From an uncultured Varibaculum sp. (lineage in GTDB: Bacteria; Actinomycetota; Actinomycetes; Actinomycetales; Actinomycetaceae): DNA of 15,795 nt. Below, piece after piece: positions 5,776 through 13,335 of this stretch. Below the pieces are notes generated by a model. That model saw nothing but the letters and a program-made list of their open reading frames with translations, ran no database searches and was not told the DNA's origin. Position numbers and translations under genes: made by a program. Where the stretch lies: positions 1-15,795 of the forward strand of contig CAMYAU010000025.1 in assembly GCA_947253735.1 (NCBI GenBank), in the 5' to 3' direction. Each line of letters begins with the position of its first letter. Position 1 is the first letter of the stretch.

Positions 5776-7757
5776 TTGTAGCTCCTTGTCTTGACCTCGA
5801 TATTGTTGTAAATCAAATCCTCCTTGTGCAGGACAGGGGGCTGATCTTCACCTTTCCATTCCCAAGCGGCTACATACATGAAGTTTTCATCGTCACGCAT
5901 AGCCTCGCCCTCCGGGGTTTGGTGTTCTGCCCGGAAGTGACCGCCACAGGATTCTTCCCGATGCAACGCATCGATACACATCAGCTCACCCAGTTCGAGG
6001 AAGTCAGCCAAGCGACCGGCACGCTCTAGTGACTGGTTCATCTCGCCAGACTTCTTGCCCGGGATCCGTACATTGTTCCAGAACTCTTTACGCAGTTCCC
6101 GAATCAATCCGATAGCTTTCTTCAGCCCTTCACGGGTACGGGACATACCGCAGTACTCCCACATAATGTGGCCAAGTTCCTTGTGGATAGAGTCCACTGA
6201 ACGAGTACCCTCAATCGCCATAAGCCGATCGATACGCTCTTGCGCCTGCTGTTTCGCCGCCAAAACATCCGGATGATCCTGCGGCAAATCTTTCCAAGCC
6301 AGAGTGTGGGCCAGGTAATCATTTACCGTGTTCGGCAAAACGAAATAACCATCAGATAGTCCCTGCATCAAAGCAGAAGCACCCAGACGGTTAGCACCGT
6401 GATCGGAGAAGTTAGCTTCCCCGCCCACGTATAGCCCAGGGATAGTGGTCTCTAGGTCATAGTCAACCCAAACCCCACCCATGGTGTAGTGCACTGCCGG
6501 GTAAATCCGCATCGGCACTTCGTAAGGATCGTCATCGGTGATCCGCTTATACATATCGAACAGGTTGCCGTACTTGGCAGAGACAGCTTCCTTGCCCATA
6601 CGTTTAATCGCATCTGCGAAATCCAAGTAAACGCCGCGAGCAACCCCGTCAATCTCGGGACCTACCCCGCGACCCTCGTCACACATATTCTTGGCTTGCC
6701 GGGAAGCGATGTCGCGCGGAACCAGGTTACCGAAAGAGGGATAAATACGCTCTAGGTAGTAGTCGCGATCCTCTTCTGGAATTTCGCGGGGATCCTTCTT
6801 GCAGTCCTCTTTCTTCTTGGGAACCCAAATACGTCCATCGTTACGCAAGGATTCACTCATCAAAGTGAGTTTAGATTGCTGATCACCATGCTGCGGAATA
6901 CAGGTGGGGTGAATCTGGGTGTAGCACGGGTTAGCGAAATAGGCACCCTTACGGTAGGCACGCCAAGCAGCAGTACCGTTACAGCCCATAGCGTTAGTGG
7001 ACAAGAAGAAAACATTCCCATAGCCACCGGTCGCTAAAATAACAATCGAGGCAGTGAAAGTTTCCAGTTCGCCAGTCACCATATCGCGAGCTACAATCCC
7101 GCGGGCCCGTCCGTCCGAAACAATGAGTTCCACCATTTCGTGACGGGAGTGAGATACTACCGTTCCTGCATTAACCTGGCGTTCTAGCGCCTGGTAGGCG
7201 CCAATCAGGAGCTGTTGCCCCGTCTGACCCCGCGCATAGAAAGTACGGGAAACCTGCACCCCGCCGAAAGAGCGGTTATCTAGTAGGCCACCGTATTCAC
7301 GAGCAAACGGTACGCCCTGGGCTACACACTGGTCAATAATATTGGCAGATACTTCCGCGAGCCGGTAAACGTTGGTTTCCCGGGCCCGGTAGTCCCCGCC
7401 CTTGACCGTGTCATAGAACAGCCGGTAGTCAGAGTCATTGTCATTGCGATAATTCTTCGCGGCGTTGATCCCGCCCTGAGCCGCAATCGAGTGTGCACGG
7501 CGGGCAGAATCTTGGTAGAAGAAAGCATCAACGTGGTAACCCATTTCCCCCAGCGAGGCGGCAGCGGCGCCCCCTGCCAGACCGGTACCCACCACGATGA
7601 TTTTGATCTTCCGGCGGTTAGCCGGGTTAACCAGCGCCGCATTAAACTGGCGCTGCTTCCAGCATTTTTCAATCGGCACATCTAGAGGTGCCTTCTGGTC
7701 AGCAATCGGTTCACCAACGGTGTACAAACCGTCAATGAGATTTTCTTGTTCAGTCAT
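5772..7757 (-). CDS. sdhA: Succinate dehydrogenase/fumarate reductase flavoprotein subunit
   Basis: This catalytic subunit interconverts succinate and fumarate at a covalently bound FAD on the cytoplasmic face of the membrane. The dinucleotide fold K-I-I-V-V-G-T-G-L-A-G-G-A is followed by R-A-H-S-I-A-A-Q-G-G-I-N-A, whose His (residue 89 from the chosen start) is the FAD attachment site. Also visible are H-P-T-C-I-P-Q-H-G-D, R-D-I-A-S-R, H-Y-T-M-G-G-V and N-R-L-G-A-S-A-L. At about 661 residues it matches the longer type B actinobacterial form. ATG 7757 is chosen over the in-frame ATG at 7766 because GGGAAGG ends directly against the upstream ATG but lies nine bases before 7757. sdhC ends 15 bases upstream of this start, and the 3' end overlaps the sdhB start by four bases. 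Confidence 0.97.
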   Translation of the reverse strand: MTEQENLIDGLYTVGEPIADQKAPLDVPIEKCWKQRQFNAALVNPANRRKIKIIVVGTGLAGGAAAASLGEMGYHVDAFFYQDSARRAHSIAAQGGINAAKNYRNDNDSDYRLFYDTVKGGDYRARETNVYRLAEVSANIIDQCVAQGVPFAREYGGLLDNRSFGGVQVSRTFYARGQTGQQLLIGAYQALERQVNAGTVVSHSRHEMVELIVSDGRARGIVARDMVTGELETFTASIVILATGGYGNVFFLSTNAMGCNGTAAWRAYRKGAYFANPCYTQIHPTCIPQHGDQQSKLTLMSESLRNDGRIWVPKKKEDCKKDPREIPEEDRDYYLERIYPSFGNLVPRDIASRQAKNMCDEGRGVGPEIDGVARGVYLDFADAIKRMGKEAVSAKYGNLFDMYKRITDDDPYEVPMRIYPAVHYTMGGVWVDYDLETTIPGLYVGGEANFSDHGANRLGASALMQGLSDGYFVLPNTVNDYLAHTLAWKDLPQDHPDVLAAKQQAQERIDRLMAIEGTRSVDSIHKELGHIMWEYCGMSRTREGLKKAIGLIRELRKEFWNNVRIPGKKSGEMNQSLERAGRLADFLELGELMCIDALHREESCGGHFRAEHQTPEGEAMRDDENFMYVAAWEWKGEDQPPVLHKEDLIYNNIEVKTRSYK

Positions 7758-7772
7758 CTTACGCATCCTTCC

Positions 7773-8534
7773 CTAACAACCCGGCACCGGAGCAGGGCTG
7801 GTGATTACCAAATAAAGCGGCGGAATGGCGAACAAGGCGAACAGCAACAGCCCCACTAACCCGGAGACATAAACCGTCGCTTTATGCGTGTTTTCCCGGA
7901 TCCAACCCATAGTTTGTAGGGCGGACCAAACGCCGTGTCCCACATGCAAAGCCACAATCGCGACCGCACCCAGGTAAATAATCAGGCTCCACCAGTTTTC
8001 TGGCGAGAACGTGGTTACCATCATGTTCCACGGCGCCATCGGAATCTGTTCTCCGTCTACATCGTAGGTGGCGGAGCAATACGCACTTGATGCCCCAATC
8101 TGCACCCACTTGGTGGTGAAGTGGAAAATATGGAAAACGATAAACAGCACTAGCAACACGGAGCCGACACGTACGGTTCGGGTCGCATAGTTGTTAACCA
8201 CGTTCTGTTTGACAACGTACTTCTGACTGCCTCGGCCCTTGCTGGCGCGATACCAGAGGTAGAAGGCGCAAATCATATGGATCAGGACGCAGGCAAGAAG
8301 CGCGACGCGCAGAATCCAAAGTAGACCTTCATAAGGCAGGATAGGGGCACCGAAGACCCGTAGGTGGTGGGCATAACCGTTATAGGCATCCGCCCCCGCC
8401 AAAATCTTCAGGTTGCCGTAGGAATGCATTAACACAAACAGTACAAAGAAGATGCCGGTAACGGCCATGCACTGTTTCGCGAAGACCAGGGTATTCCAGC
8501 TTCGCCTCTTCTGAATTTCTTTTGTATTGGCCAC
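7773..8534 (-). CDS. sdhC: Succinate dehydrogenase cytochrome b subunit (type B, single anchor)
   Basis: The 253-residue membrane anchor has five hydrophobic helices, at roughly residues 22-40, 69-95, 121-140, 182-205 and 220-245. Histidines at positions suited to two haems include H37, H86, H135/H138 and H197/H200. One five-helix subunit carrying two haems is the type B arrangement (as in Bacillus, Corynebacterium and Wolinella), in contrast to the two-subunit SdhC/SdhD of type C. It exchanges electrons with the quinone pool. Type B enzymes usually work with menaquinone. The start is GTG 8534 with only a weak purine stretch (GAGAAA) upstream. It is the first gene of sdhCAB. Sequence alone cannot tell succinate oxidation from fumarate reduction. 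Confidence 0.93.
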   Translation of the reverse strand: MANTKEIQKRRSWNTLVFAKQCMAVTGIFFVLFVLMHSYGNLKILAGADAYNGYAHHLRVFGAPILPYEGLLWILRVALLACVLIHMICAFYLWYRASKGRGSQKYVVKQNVVNNYATRTVRVGSVLLVLFIVFHIFHFTTKWVQIGASSAYCSATYDVDGEQIPMAPWNMMVTTFSPENWWSLIIYLGAVAIVALHVGHGVWSALQTMGWIRENTHKATVYVSGLVGLLLFALFAIPPLYLVITSPAPVPGC

Positions 8535-8767
8535 GTTTCTCAGGCTAACCCACCGGTTTTTACAGAGTTAGGATTTTAGGTCTATATGAGCAAAAAAGAG
8601 AAAATATTTTTAGCTTTTAAACCGGACTAACCTGCAAAAATAGGCAATTACTTTGAAGCCGTAAAAGAACATATCAAAGTGACTATTTCTTATTTACGAC
8701 GGAAATATCCCAGGAATTTTCCAGCAATTGAGAAAGGGTTAAGTTTCAAAATACCTTTTTGCGGTGG
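8535..8767 (-). promoter_or_regulatory. AT-rich upstream region of sdhCAB
   Basis: These 233 bases are much more AT-rich than their surroundings and should carry the sdhCAB promoter. ACTTTGA (8650-8656) and TCAAAGT (8674-8680) form a perfect 7-base inverted repeat with a 17-base spacer, a possible regulator site or hairpin. AAAATATTTT (8601-8610) is a perfect palindrome. Several TANNNT elements, including TATAGA (complement of 8581-8586), lack a convincing -35 at the right distance, so no single promoter was chosen. The small plus-strand reading frame starting at 8679 runs into rimI and shows no recognisable protein. Confidence 0.45.
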
Positions 8768-9253
8768 TCAAGCGGATATTATTTCCGCGCCGATAGGACC
8801 GGGAGAGGGAGCCGCCAAGCGTTTGCGCATTACCAAAGCATCTTCACGAGGATGGGAATAATAGCCGCGTCGCACACTTAAAGGCATAAATCCCGCGTGT
8901 TCATAAAGGCAGATCGCGGCCTGATTTGAACTGCGCACCTCAAGAAATATTTCAGCTGCTCCCCGCTTTCGAGCCTCGGTGAGAGCAGAGTTTAAAAGGA
9001 TGCTTCCTAGCCCGTGGCGGCGTTTAGCTGGCAGGACTGCCAGGGAATGCAACTCCGATTCTGGCACTAAGACTTCTAGCAGAGCTGCCGCCACCAGCAC
9101 TTCCTCGTCCCAGATACCTAAAGCTAATCCGTAGCGGGCGGTGAGCATTTGCCGCAGCTGCACAGCGCTAAATCCTTCTGCCCCAAAACAGGATTGTTCC
9201 AGGGCAAGCAGCGCCGGCACGTCCTCGAGATTTAAAAGAACGCAGCCCGGCAC
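8768..9253 (-). CDS. rimI: Ribosomal protein S18-alanine N-acetyltransferase
   Basis: The 161-residue GNAT protein contains the acetyl-CoA loop KRRHGLGSILL at residues 77-87 (the R-x-x-G-x-G/A motif), followed by L-E-V-R-S-S-N-Q-A-A-I-C-L-Y-E-H-A-G-F and R-R-G-Y-Y with E-D-A-L-V-M, which are RimI hallmarks. RimI acetylates the N-terminus of ribosomal protein S18. The start is GTG 9253, five bases after the tsaB stop, with AGGTGA inside the tsaB end acting as ribosome binding site. In many actinobacteria rimI sits between tsaB and tsaD; here tsaD is displaced by sdhCAB, so rimI is the last gene of its run. The S18 substrate is taken from the family; some RimI homologues act on other proteins. 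Confidence 0.92.
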   Translation of the reverse strand: MPGCVLLNLEDVPALLALEQSCFGAEGFSAVQLRQMLTARYGLALGIWDEEVLVAAALLEVLVPESELHSLAVLPAKRRHGLGSILLNSALTEARKRGAAEIFLEVRSSNQAAICLYEHAGFMPLSVRRGYYSHPREDALVMRKRLAAPSPGPIGAEIISA

Positions 9254-9258
9254 GATAG

Positions 9259-9954
9259 CTATTTCACCTGGTTAGGAGGCTGCACGTCCGGGCGGCGTAG
9301 ATACAGGGGAGAGAGCGTATCTAATAGCTGTTCAGCAGACTTCTCGCTCAGACGCACCTGCGCGATCCTACCTAAAACTGCTGCCTCAACCTCGGTGGGG
9401 AACCCGGGATTTAAGGTCAAGTCTTGGGGATAGAGGGCAGCCCCTGCCCCGGCAACAATCAAACCGGGTTTAGCCGCCCGGTTCGCAAAACCGGCCGGTT
9501 TTCCCACTTCCGGTCCCCATAAACAGCAAACATCATCCGGTCCATCTGCGCGATACTCGGCGCAATAAATCTCTTTACGGCGCGCATCGGTAGCCACGAA
9601 TACTTCCTGCGTGGGTGGCACCAGGTCTAAAACAGCACGGGCAAGGGCATCTAGGGAGCTAATCCCGATCACCGGAACTCCCAGCGCATAACCGATCGTG
9701 CGGGCAGTTACCAATCCTGCTCGTAAACCAGTAAAGGGAGCCGGACCGCGTCCTACTGCTACCGCTTCAATACCGGCTTTCGCGAGGGCGCAACCGCAAG
9801 CTTCCTGTACGACCTCACTTACCAGTTCCGAGAGGTGTTCAGCATGAGAACGCGAGTCCTGACTGGAACGGCTAGCCAAGACCTGGGCTTTGGCTTCACT
9901 ATCCCACAGGGCAACTGATGCTCCCAGCGAAGTGTCAATACATAGAATCCGCAT
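9259..9954 (-). CDS. tsaB: TsaB, t6A biosynthesis scaffold/TsaD paralogue
   Basis: The 231-residue protein has the shortened ASKHA fold of TsaB: it begins I-L-C-I-D-T-S-L-G-A-S-V-A-L-W-D and contains G-R-G-P-A-P-F-T-G-L-R-A-G-L near residues 68-81, followed by G-V-P-V-I-G-I-S-S-L-D-A-L-A. The metal-binding histidines of TsaD are absent, as expected. TsaB is not catalytic; it dimerises with TsaD and, with TsaE, enables the t6A transfer. The start is ATG 9954, seven bases after the tsaE stop, with an AGG in the stop context. The tight spacing with tsaE and rimI indicates co-transcription. Confidence 0.95.
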   Translation of the reverse strand: MRILCIDTSLGASVALWDSEAKAQVLASRSSQDSRSHAEHLSELVSEVVQEACGCALAKAGIEAVAVGRGPAPFTGLRAGLVTARTIGYALGVPVIGISSLDALARAVLDLVPPTQEVFVATDARRKEIYCAEYRADGPDDVCCLWGPEVGKPAGFANRAAKPGLIVAGAGAALYPQDLTLNPGFPTEVEAAVLGRIAQVRLSEKSAEQLLDTLSPLYLRRPDVQPPNQVK

Positions 9955-9961
9955 TTTTTAC

Positions 9962-10504
9962 CTACTTTTCTTCTTTGTCTTCAAACGCGGAAAACACCGA
10001 TTCCCAGTCAGTTCCTTCCCAACGCTTTCCCAGAGGGCGGATAGTAATCGTGCGTTTGCCATCATCCATCTGCGCCAAGTCAACTACCCCATCAGCGTTG
10101 GCAGCAACCCCGCCGTGTTCCCGGTGAATCTCAATCTCTAGACGATCGGCCGAGAGCTGCTCGGTTTTCCCTTCACCCCATTCAATGACCGTAATCGCCT
10201 CATCTAAAGTGGAATCCAAATCGAGGGTTTCTAGATCCGTTAAATCTTTAATCCGATAGGCATCGGCATGAATCAGATCAGGGCCTCCCACTAGAGACGG
10301 ATGCACTCGAGCAACAATAAAGGTCGGGGAAGAGACCCTGCCTTTAACCTGCAGTCCGGAACCAATTCCCTGAGTAAAAGTAGTTTTTCCGGCGCCTAGT
10401 CCCCCGGAAAGCATCACTAGATCCCCTGAGCGCAACTGGGTGGCCAGCACCTGCCCGACTGCGCGCGTGCGGTCAGCTGAGTTAACGGTAATAGTAATCG
10501 GCAC
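9962..10504 (-). CDS. tsaE: TsaE, t6A biosynthesis ATPase
   Basis: The 180-residue protein is a P-loop ATPase with Walker A SGGLGAGKTT at residues 33-42, S-S-P-T-F at 58-62, H-A-D-A-Y-R at 79-84 and V-I-E-W-G-E at 106-111, all TsaE signatures. It binds the TsaB-TsaD dimer and its ATPase activity resets the complex between t6A cycles. GTG 10504 is preceded by an excellent ribosome binding site, GGAGGAAAC, which overlaps the alr stop codon as TAGGAGG. The C-terminal ~35 residues after the ATPase core are charged and may be a lineage tail. Confidence 0.96.
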   Translation of the reverse strand: MPITITVNSADRTRAVGQVLATQLRSGDLVMLSGGLGAGKTTFTQGIGSGLQVKGRVSSPTFIVARVHPSLVGGPDLIHADAYRIKDLTDLETLDLDSTLDEAITVIEWGEGKTEQLSADRLEIEIHREHGGVAANADGVVDLAQMDDGKRTITIRPLGKRWEGTDWESVFSAFEDKEEK

Positions 10505-10512
10505 GTTTCCTC

Positions 10513-11676
10513 CTAGATATAGACCCGCGGCACCCGAGGATTAAGATCGGTAACAATCGTATAGTTTATGGTTTCAGCGGCCTTCGCCCAATCATCAGCG
10601 GTAGGTTCACCCTGGGAGCCATCTCCCCAAACTCGCACGGTCGCACCGGGCGCCAGCGGGGGTTTCCCATCTTGACCGCAACCTAAATCCACCATGAACT
10701 GATCCATACAAATCCGCCCCACCTGCGGATATTTCTGCCCATTGGCGGCGACCCAGATTTTTCCGGAGGCGTGGCGGTCAATCCCGTCCGCATACCCGAG
10801 CGGCACGATCCCGATATAGGTATCGCGGGGCGCCACCCAGGTGCCTCCATAGGAAACCGGGTGCCCCGCAGGAAGTTTCTTCACACTGATCAAATCAGCT
10901 TCTAGCCGCATAATCGGGGTGAGCAGCAAGCTAGCGGTAGTGGAGCGAGCGGGATTCGGGGTCAGGCCGTACATGGCGATCCCGTAACGAGCCAAATCGA
11001 AATGCGCCTGGGGATGCCACAGCAGTCCCGAAGAAGCCGAAAGATGGCGAAGCAGCCCCGTAAATCCCCGCTTTTCAGCTGCTGCACAAGCCTGTTGAAA
11101 ATATGCAAGTTGCCGCGCAGTCGCCTGTTCCCCATCGCCCGCTTCATCTCCGCGCGCCAAATGCGACCACATCCCGATAACTTCCGCCGTTCCCTCGTCA
11201 CGGGCCAGTTCCGCTGCCGCCAGCAAAGGAGCTAGATTTTCTGGTAGGGCGCCTTCTCTTCCCATCCCGGTATCCACCGCCAAGTGCACCCGGGCTTTTT
11301 TACCCGCCGCGCGGGCCGCGCTGGCCACCCGCAACAAGGTTTCAGGATTAGATACCGCAATATCCAAATCAGCTTTAATCGCAGTTTCCAGGTCCGCATC
11401 GGGACTGAAAATCCAGGTGAAAATGTGTGCTTGCGGAAAATCTTTCAGTGCCTGCCGTAGCTGCAAGGCTTCCGCCATCTGCGCCACCCCGAACCATTCC
11501 ACTCCGAACTCGAGGGCGGCGCGAGCGATCTGCGCACCTCCGTGCCCATAGGCATTGGCTTTAACAATCGCCATCGCCTGCACATTCGGGTCACATTTAC
11601 GCAGCTGCTGCAAGTTCTTTTCCAGTGCAGAACGGTCAATAATCGCGCGTGCCGGAAAATCAGTATTCATGTCCAT
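10513..11676 (-). CDS. alr: Alanine racemase
   Basis: The 387-residue fold-type III PLP enzyme converts L-alanine to D-alanine for peptidoglycan. The PLP lysine is K39 in A-I-V-K-A-N-A-Y-G-H-G. The second catalytic base is Y276 in P-V-S-Y-G-G-T-W. Also present are H-L-A-V-D-T-G-M-G-R, R-Y-G-I-A-M-Y-G and the late G-R-I-C-M-D-Q. ATG 11676 and the in-frame ATG two codons later (11670) are both possible; neither has a strong Shine-Dalgarno, which fits coupling to the upstream nnr stop 12 bases away. It sits between nnr and tsaE, the common actinobacterial order. Confidence 0.97.
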   Translation of the reverse strand: MDMNTDFPARAIIDRSALEKNLQQLRKCDPNVQAMAIVKANAYGHGGAQIARAALEFGVEWFGVAQMAEALQLRQALKDFPQAHIFTWIFSPDADLETAIKADLDIAVSNPETLLRVASAARAAGKKARVHLAVDTGMGREGALPENLAPLLAAAELARDEGTAEVIGMWSHLARGDEAGDGEQATARQLAYFQQACAAAEKRGFTGLLRHLSASSGLLWHPQAHFDLARYGIAMYGLTPNPARSTTASLLLTPIMRLEADLISVKKLPAGHPVSYGGTWVAPRDTYIGIVPLGYADGIDRHASGKIWVAANGQKYPQVGRICMDQFMVDLGCGQDGKPPLAPGATVRVWGDGSQGEPTADDWAKAAETINYTIVTDLNPRVPRVYI

Positions 11677-11688
11677 GACTATACCGCG

Positions 11689-13311
11689 CTAGGCTTGCTC
11701 CAAGGCATAGGCGATAGCCTGCGGAACCTTGCGGGCAATATCGGTAGCCACTATGGGGGCCCCCAAAGAGGACCCAGTAGACGGATCCTCAGAGGCAAAC
11801 GAAAGTCCCGCTGATTTCCGGGCAGCCATGGCATGCACCCAGGCGGCGGAAGCCACCGCCGCTGAAACTTGAGAGGCAGACAGTTGCTGCCCCGACTGTT
11901 CTGCGCGCGCCTGATGCTGAGCCAGCACTGCCGCAGTGATTCCCGCAAGCACATCACCAGACCCGGCAGTACCCGTCCAAAAAGGTGCCCCCGCCTGGCT
12001 AAACATAGTTCCCTCTGCACTAGCAATCAGAGTTACTGCCCCTTTTAACAGCACCGTTGCTCCAGTTTTATCAGCTAAATATTGCACCCATGCTGCGGGC
12101 GATGCCTCCACTTCTGCACGGCTTACCCCGCCGCGCCCTCCTCCGGCTCCCAGTGCAGAGAGCAGGCGCGCTGCCTCGCCCGCGTGAGGAGTAAGGACCG
12201 CCCGGTGAGTGAGGGTTCCGCCCGGAATCTGCGAGATGATTTGCGGATAAAGATCAATGGCACCAGCGTCCAAAACTAGAGGAATTCCGCTGGTAGCAGC
12301 TTGCACTGCCTGGTTGACTGCTTCACGTATCCGGGAGGAATCTTTGGGGTCTATTCCCGGACCTACCAGCAGGCATTGATGCTTGCCTGCACCCGAAACT
12401 GCCTCCGGGAAGCGAGAAAGAATTGCGAAAGCCGCATCCTCGGGGCCTACATAGCGCACCATTCCGGCACCGGCCCTACCCGCACCCTCTACGCACATCA
12501 CTCCAGTGAGGGGGAAAGATGAGGAGCCCGCAACTATTTGCACTACCCCGCGAGTGTATTTATGGTCTTCGGGACCGGGAACTGGCCATAAAGCACCCAC
12601 ATCAGCTGCTTGCAGGCGGGCGAGCCGCGGCTCTTTCATCTGCAAACCCAGGTCTACCAGTCGCACCTGCCCAAAATGATAGGCGGCAGGCGGGAGCAGG
12701 GAAGAGGATTTACGCCCTCCCATAGTTACCGTCACGTCAGCCCCCAAGAAGGGAGCGGGCAGACGTCCGTCATCGGTGAAAATCCCGGAAGGAATATCGA
12801 TAGCGACTCGCAGCACCTTTGAGCGCCTAGACTCATATAGGCGAGTCAATTCCAGAGCTACCTGCGCTAATGGTTCACGTAATTTGCCGTTGACCCCGGT
12901 TCCTACCAAACCATCAATCCACACCCCGGCTGCGCGGGCACGCCGGGAGGCCAAGCGTGCAATCTGACGAGCATCGCCCGCCAAATCCACCCGCTCGATA
13001 GTTACCTCCGATTTTTCCGCCGCCACCAGCGCTTTTTCATGGGGTTTGTCCGAAAGCAACAATGCAAGGCAGGAATAGCCCAGTTTTGCCAGATAAGACA
13101 GAGCATAAAGGCAATCGCCCCCGTTATCGCCGCCGCCCACTAAACCCAAAATCCGGGTTTCCGCGACTTTAGCCCCCCGGGCAAGCAGAAACTCGACAGT
13201 AGTATCACTAACTTCGCCGGCGGCCTTTTTCATTAACGCCCCTTGCGGGTGTTCGGCTACCACTTTGGCTTCAGCTTGCCTAACTGTTCGTTTCTCGAAT
13301 GCCTCAATCAT
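11689..13311 (-). CDS. nnr: Bifunctional NAD(P)H-hydrate epimerase / ADP-dependent (S)-NAD(P)H-hydrate dehydratase
   Basis: The 540-residue protein repairs hydrated NADH/NADPH. The N-terminal YjeF_N epimerase domain (about residues 1-220) has G-G-G-D-N-G-G-D at about 59-66 and G-L-V-G-T-G-V-N-G, and interconverts R and S hydrates. The C-terminal ribokinase-like dehydratase (about 235-540) has D-H-K-Y-T-R-G near 248, L-V-G-P-G-I-D, L-T-P-H-A-G-E near 372 and the catalytic G-T-A-G-S-G-D-V-L-A-G near 447. The fusion is normal for this family. ATG 13311 follows AGGAGGGG with rather long spacing (11 bases). glmS ends 24 bases upstream and alr begins 12 bases downstream, so all three are probably one transcript. 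No acpS, sometimes found beside glmS and nnr in actinobacteria, is present here. Confidence 0.96.
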   Translation of the reverse strand: MIEAFEKRTVRQAEAKVVAEHPQGALMKKAAGEVSDTTVEFLLARGAKVAETRILGLVGGGDNGGDCLYALSYLAKLGYSCLALLLSDKPHEKALVAAEKSEVTIERVDLAGDARQIARLASRRARAAGVWIDGLVGTGVNGKLREPLAQVALELTRLYESRRSKVLRVAIDIPSGIFTDDGRLPAPFLGADVTVTMGGRKSSSLLPPAAYHFGQVRLVDLGLQMKEPRLARLQAADVGALWPVPGPEDHKYTRGVVQIVAGSSSFPLTGVMCVEGAGRAGAGMVRYVGPEDAAFAILSRFPEAVSGAGKHQCLLVGPGIDPKDSSRIREAVNQAVQAATSGIPLVLDAGAIDLYPQIISQIPGGTLTHRAVLTPHAGEAARLLSALGAGGGRGGVSRAEVEASPAAWVQYLADKTGATVLLKGAVTLIASAEGTMFSQAGAPFWTGTAGSGDVLAGITAAVLAQHQARAEQSGQQLSASQVSAAVASAAWVHAMAARKSAGLSFASEDPSTGSSLGAPIVATDIARKVPQAIAYALEQA

Positions 13312-13335
13312 GCCGCCAGTTTCCCCTCCTGCTGG

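Noticed and set aside
8535..8556. DtxR/IdeR-like half site AGGCTAACC just upstream of sdhC
   Set aside because: Only one half matches the 19-bp consensus; the other half matches at about two positions, so it is probably chance despite known iron control of sdh in corynebacteria.
8679..8861. Sixty-codon plus-strand frame upstream of sdhC
   Set aside because: It runs antisense into the conserved end of rimI, and its protein shows no recognisable features; the region is better explained as the sdhCAB control region.
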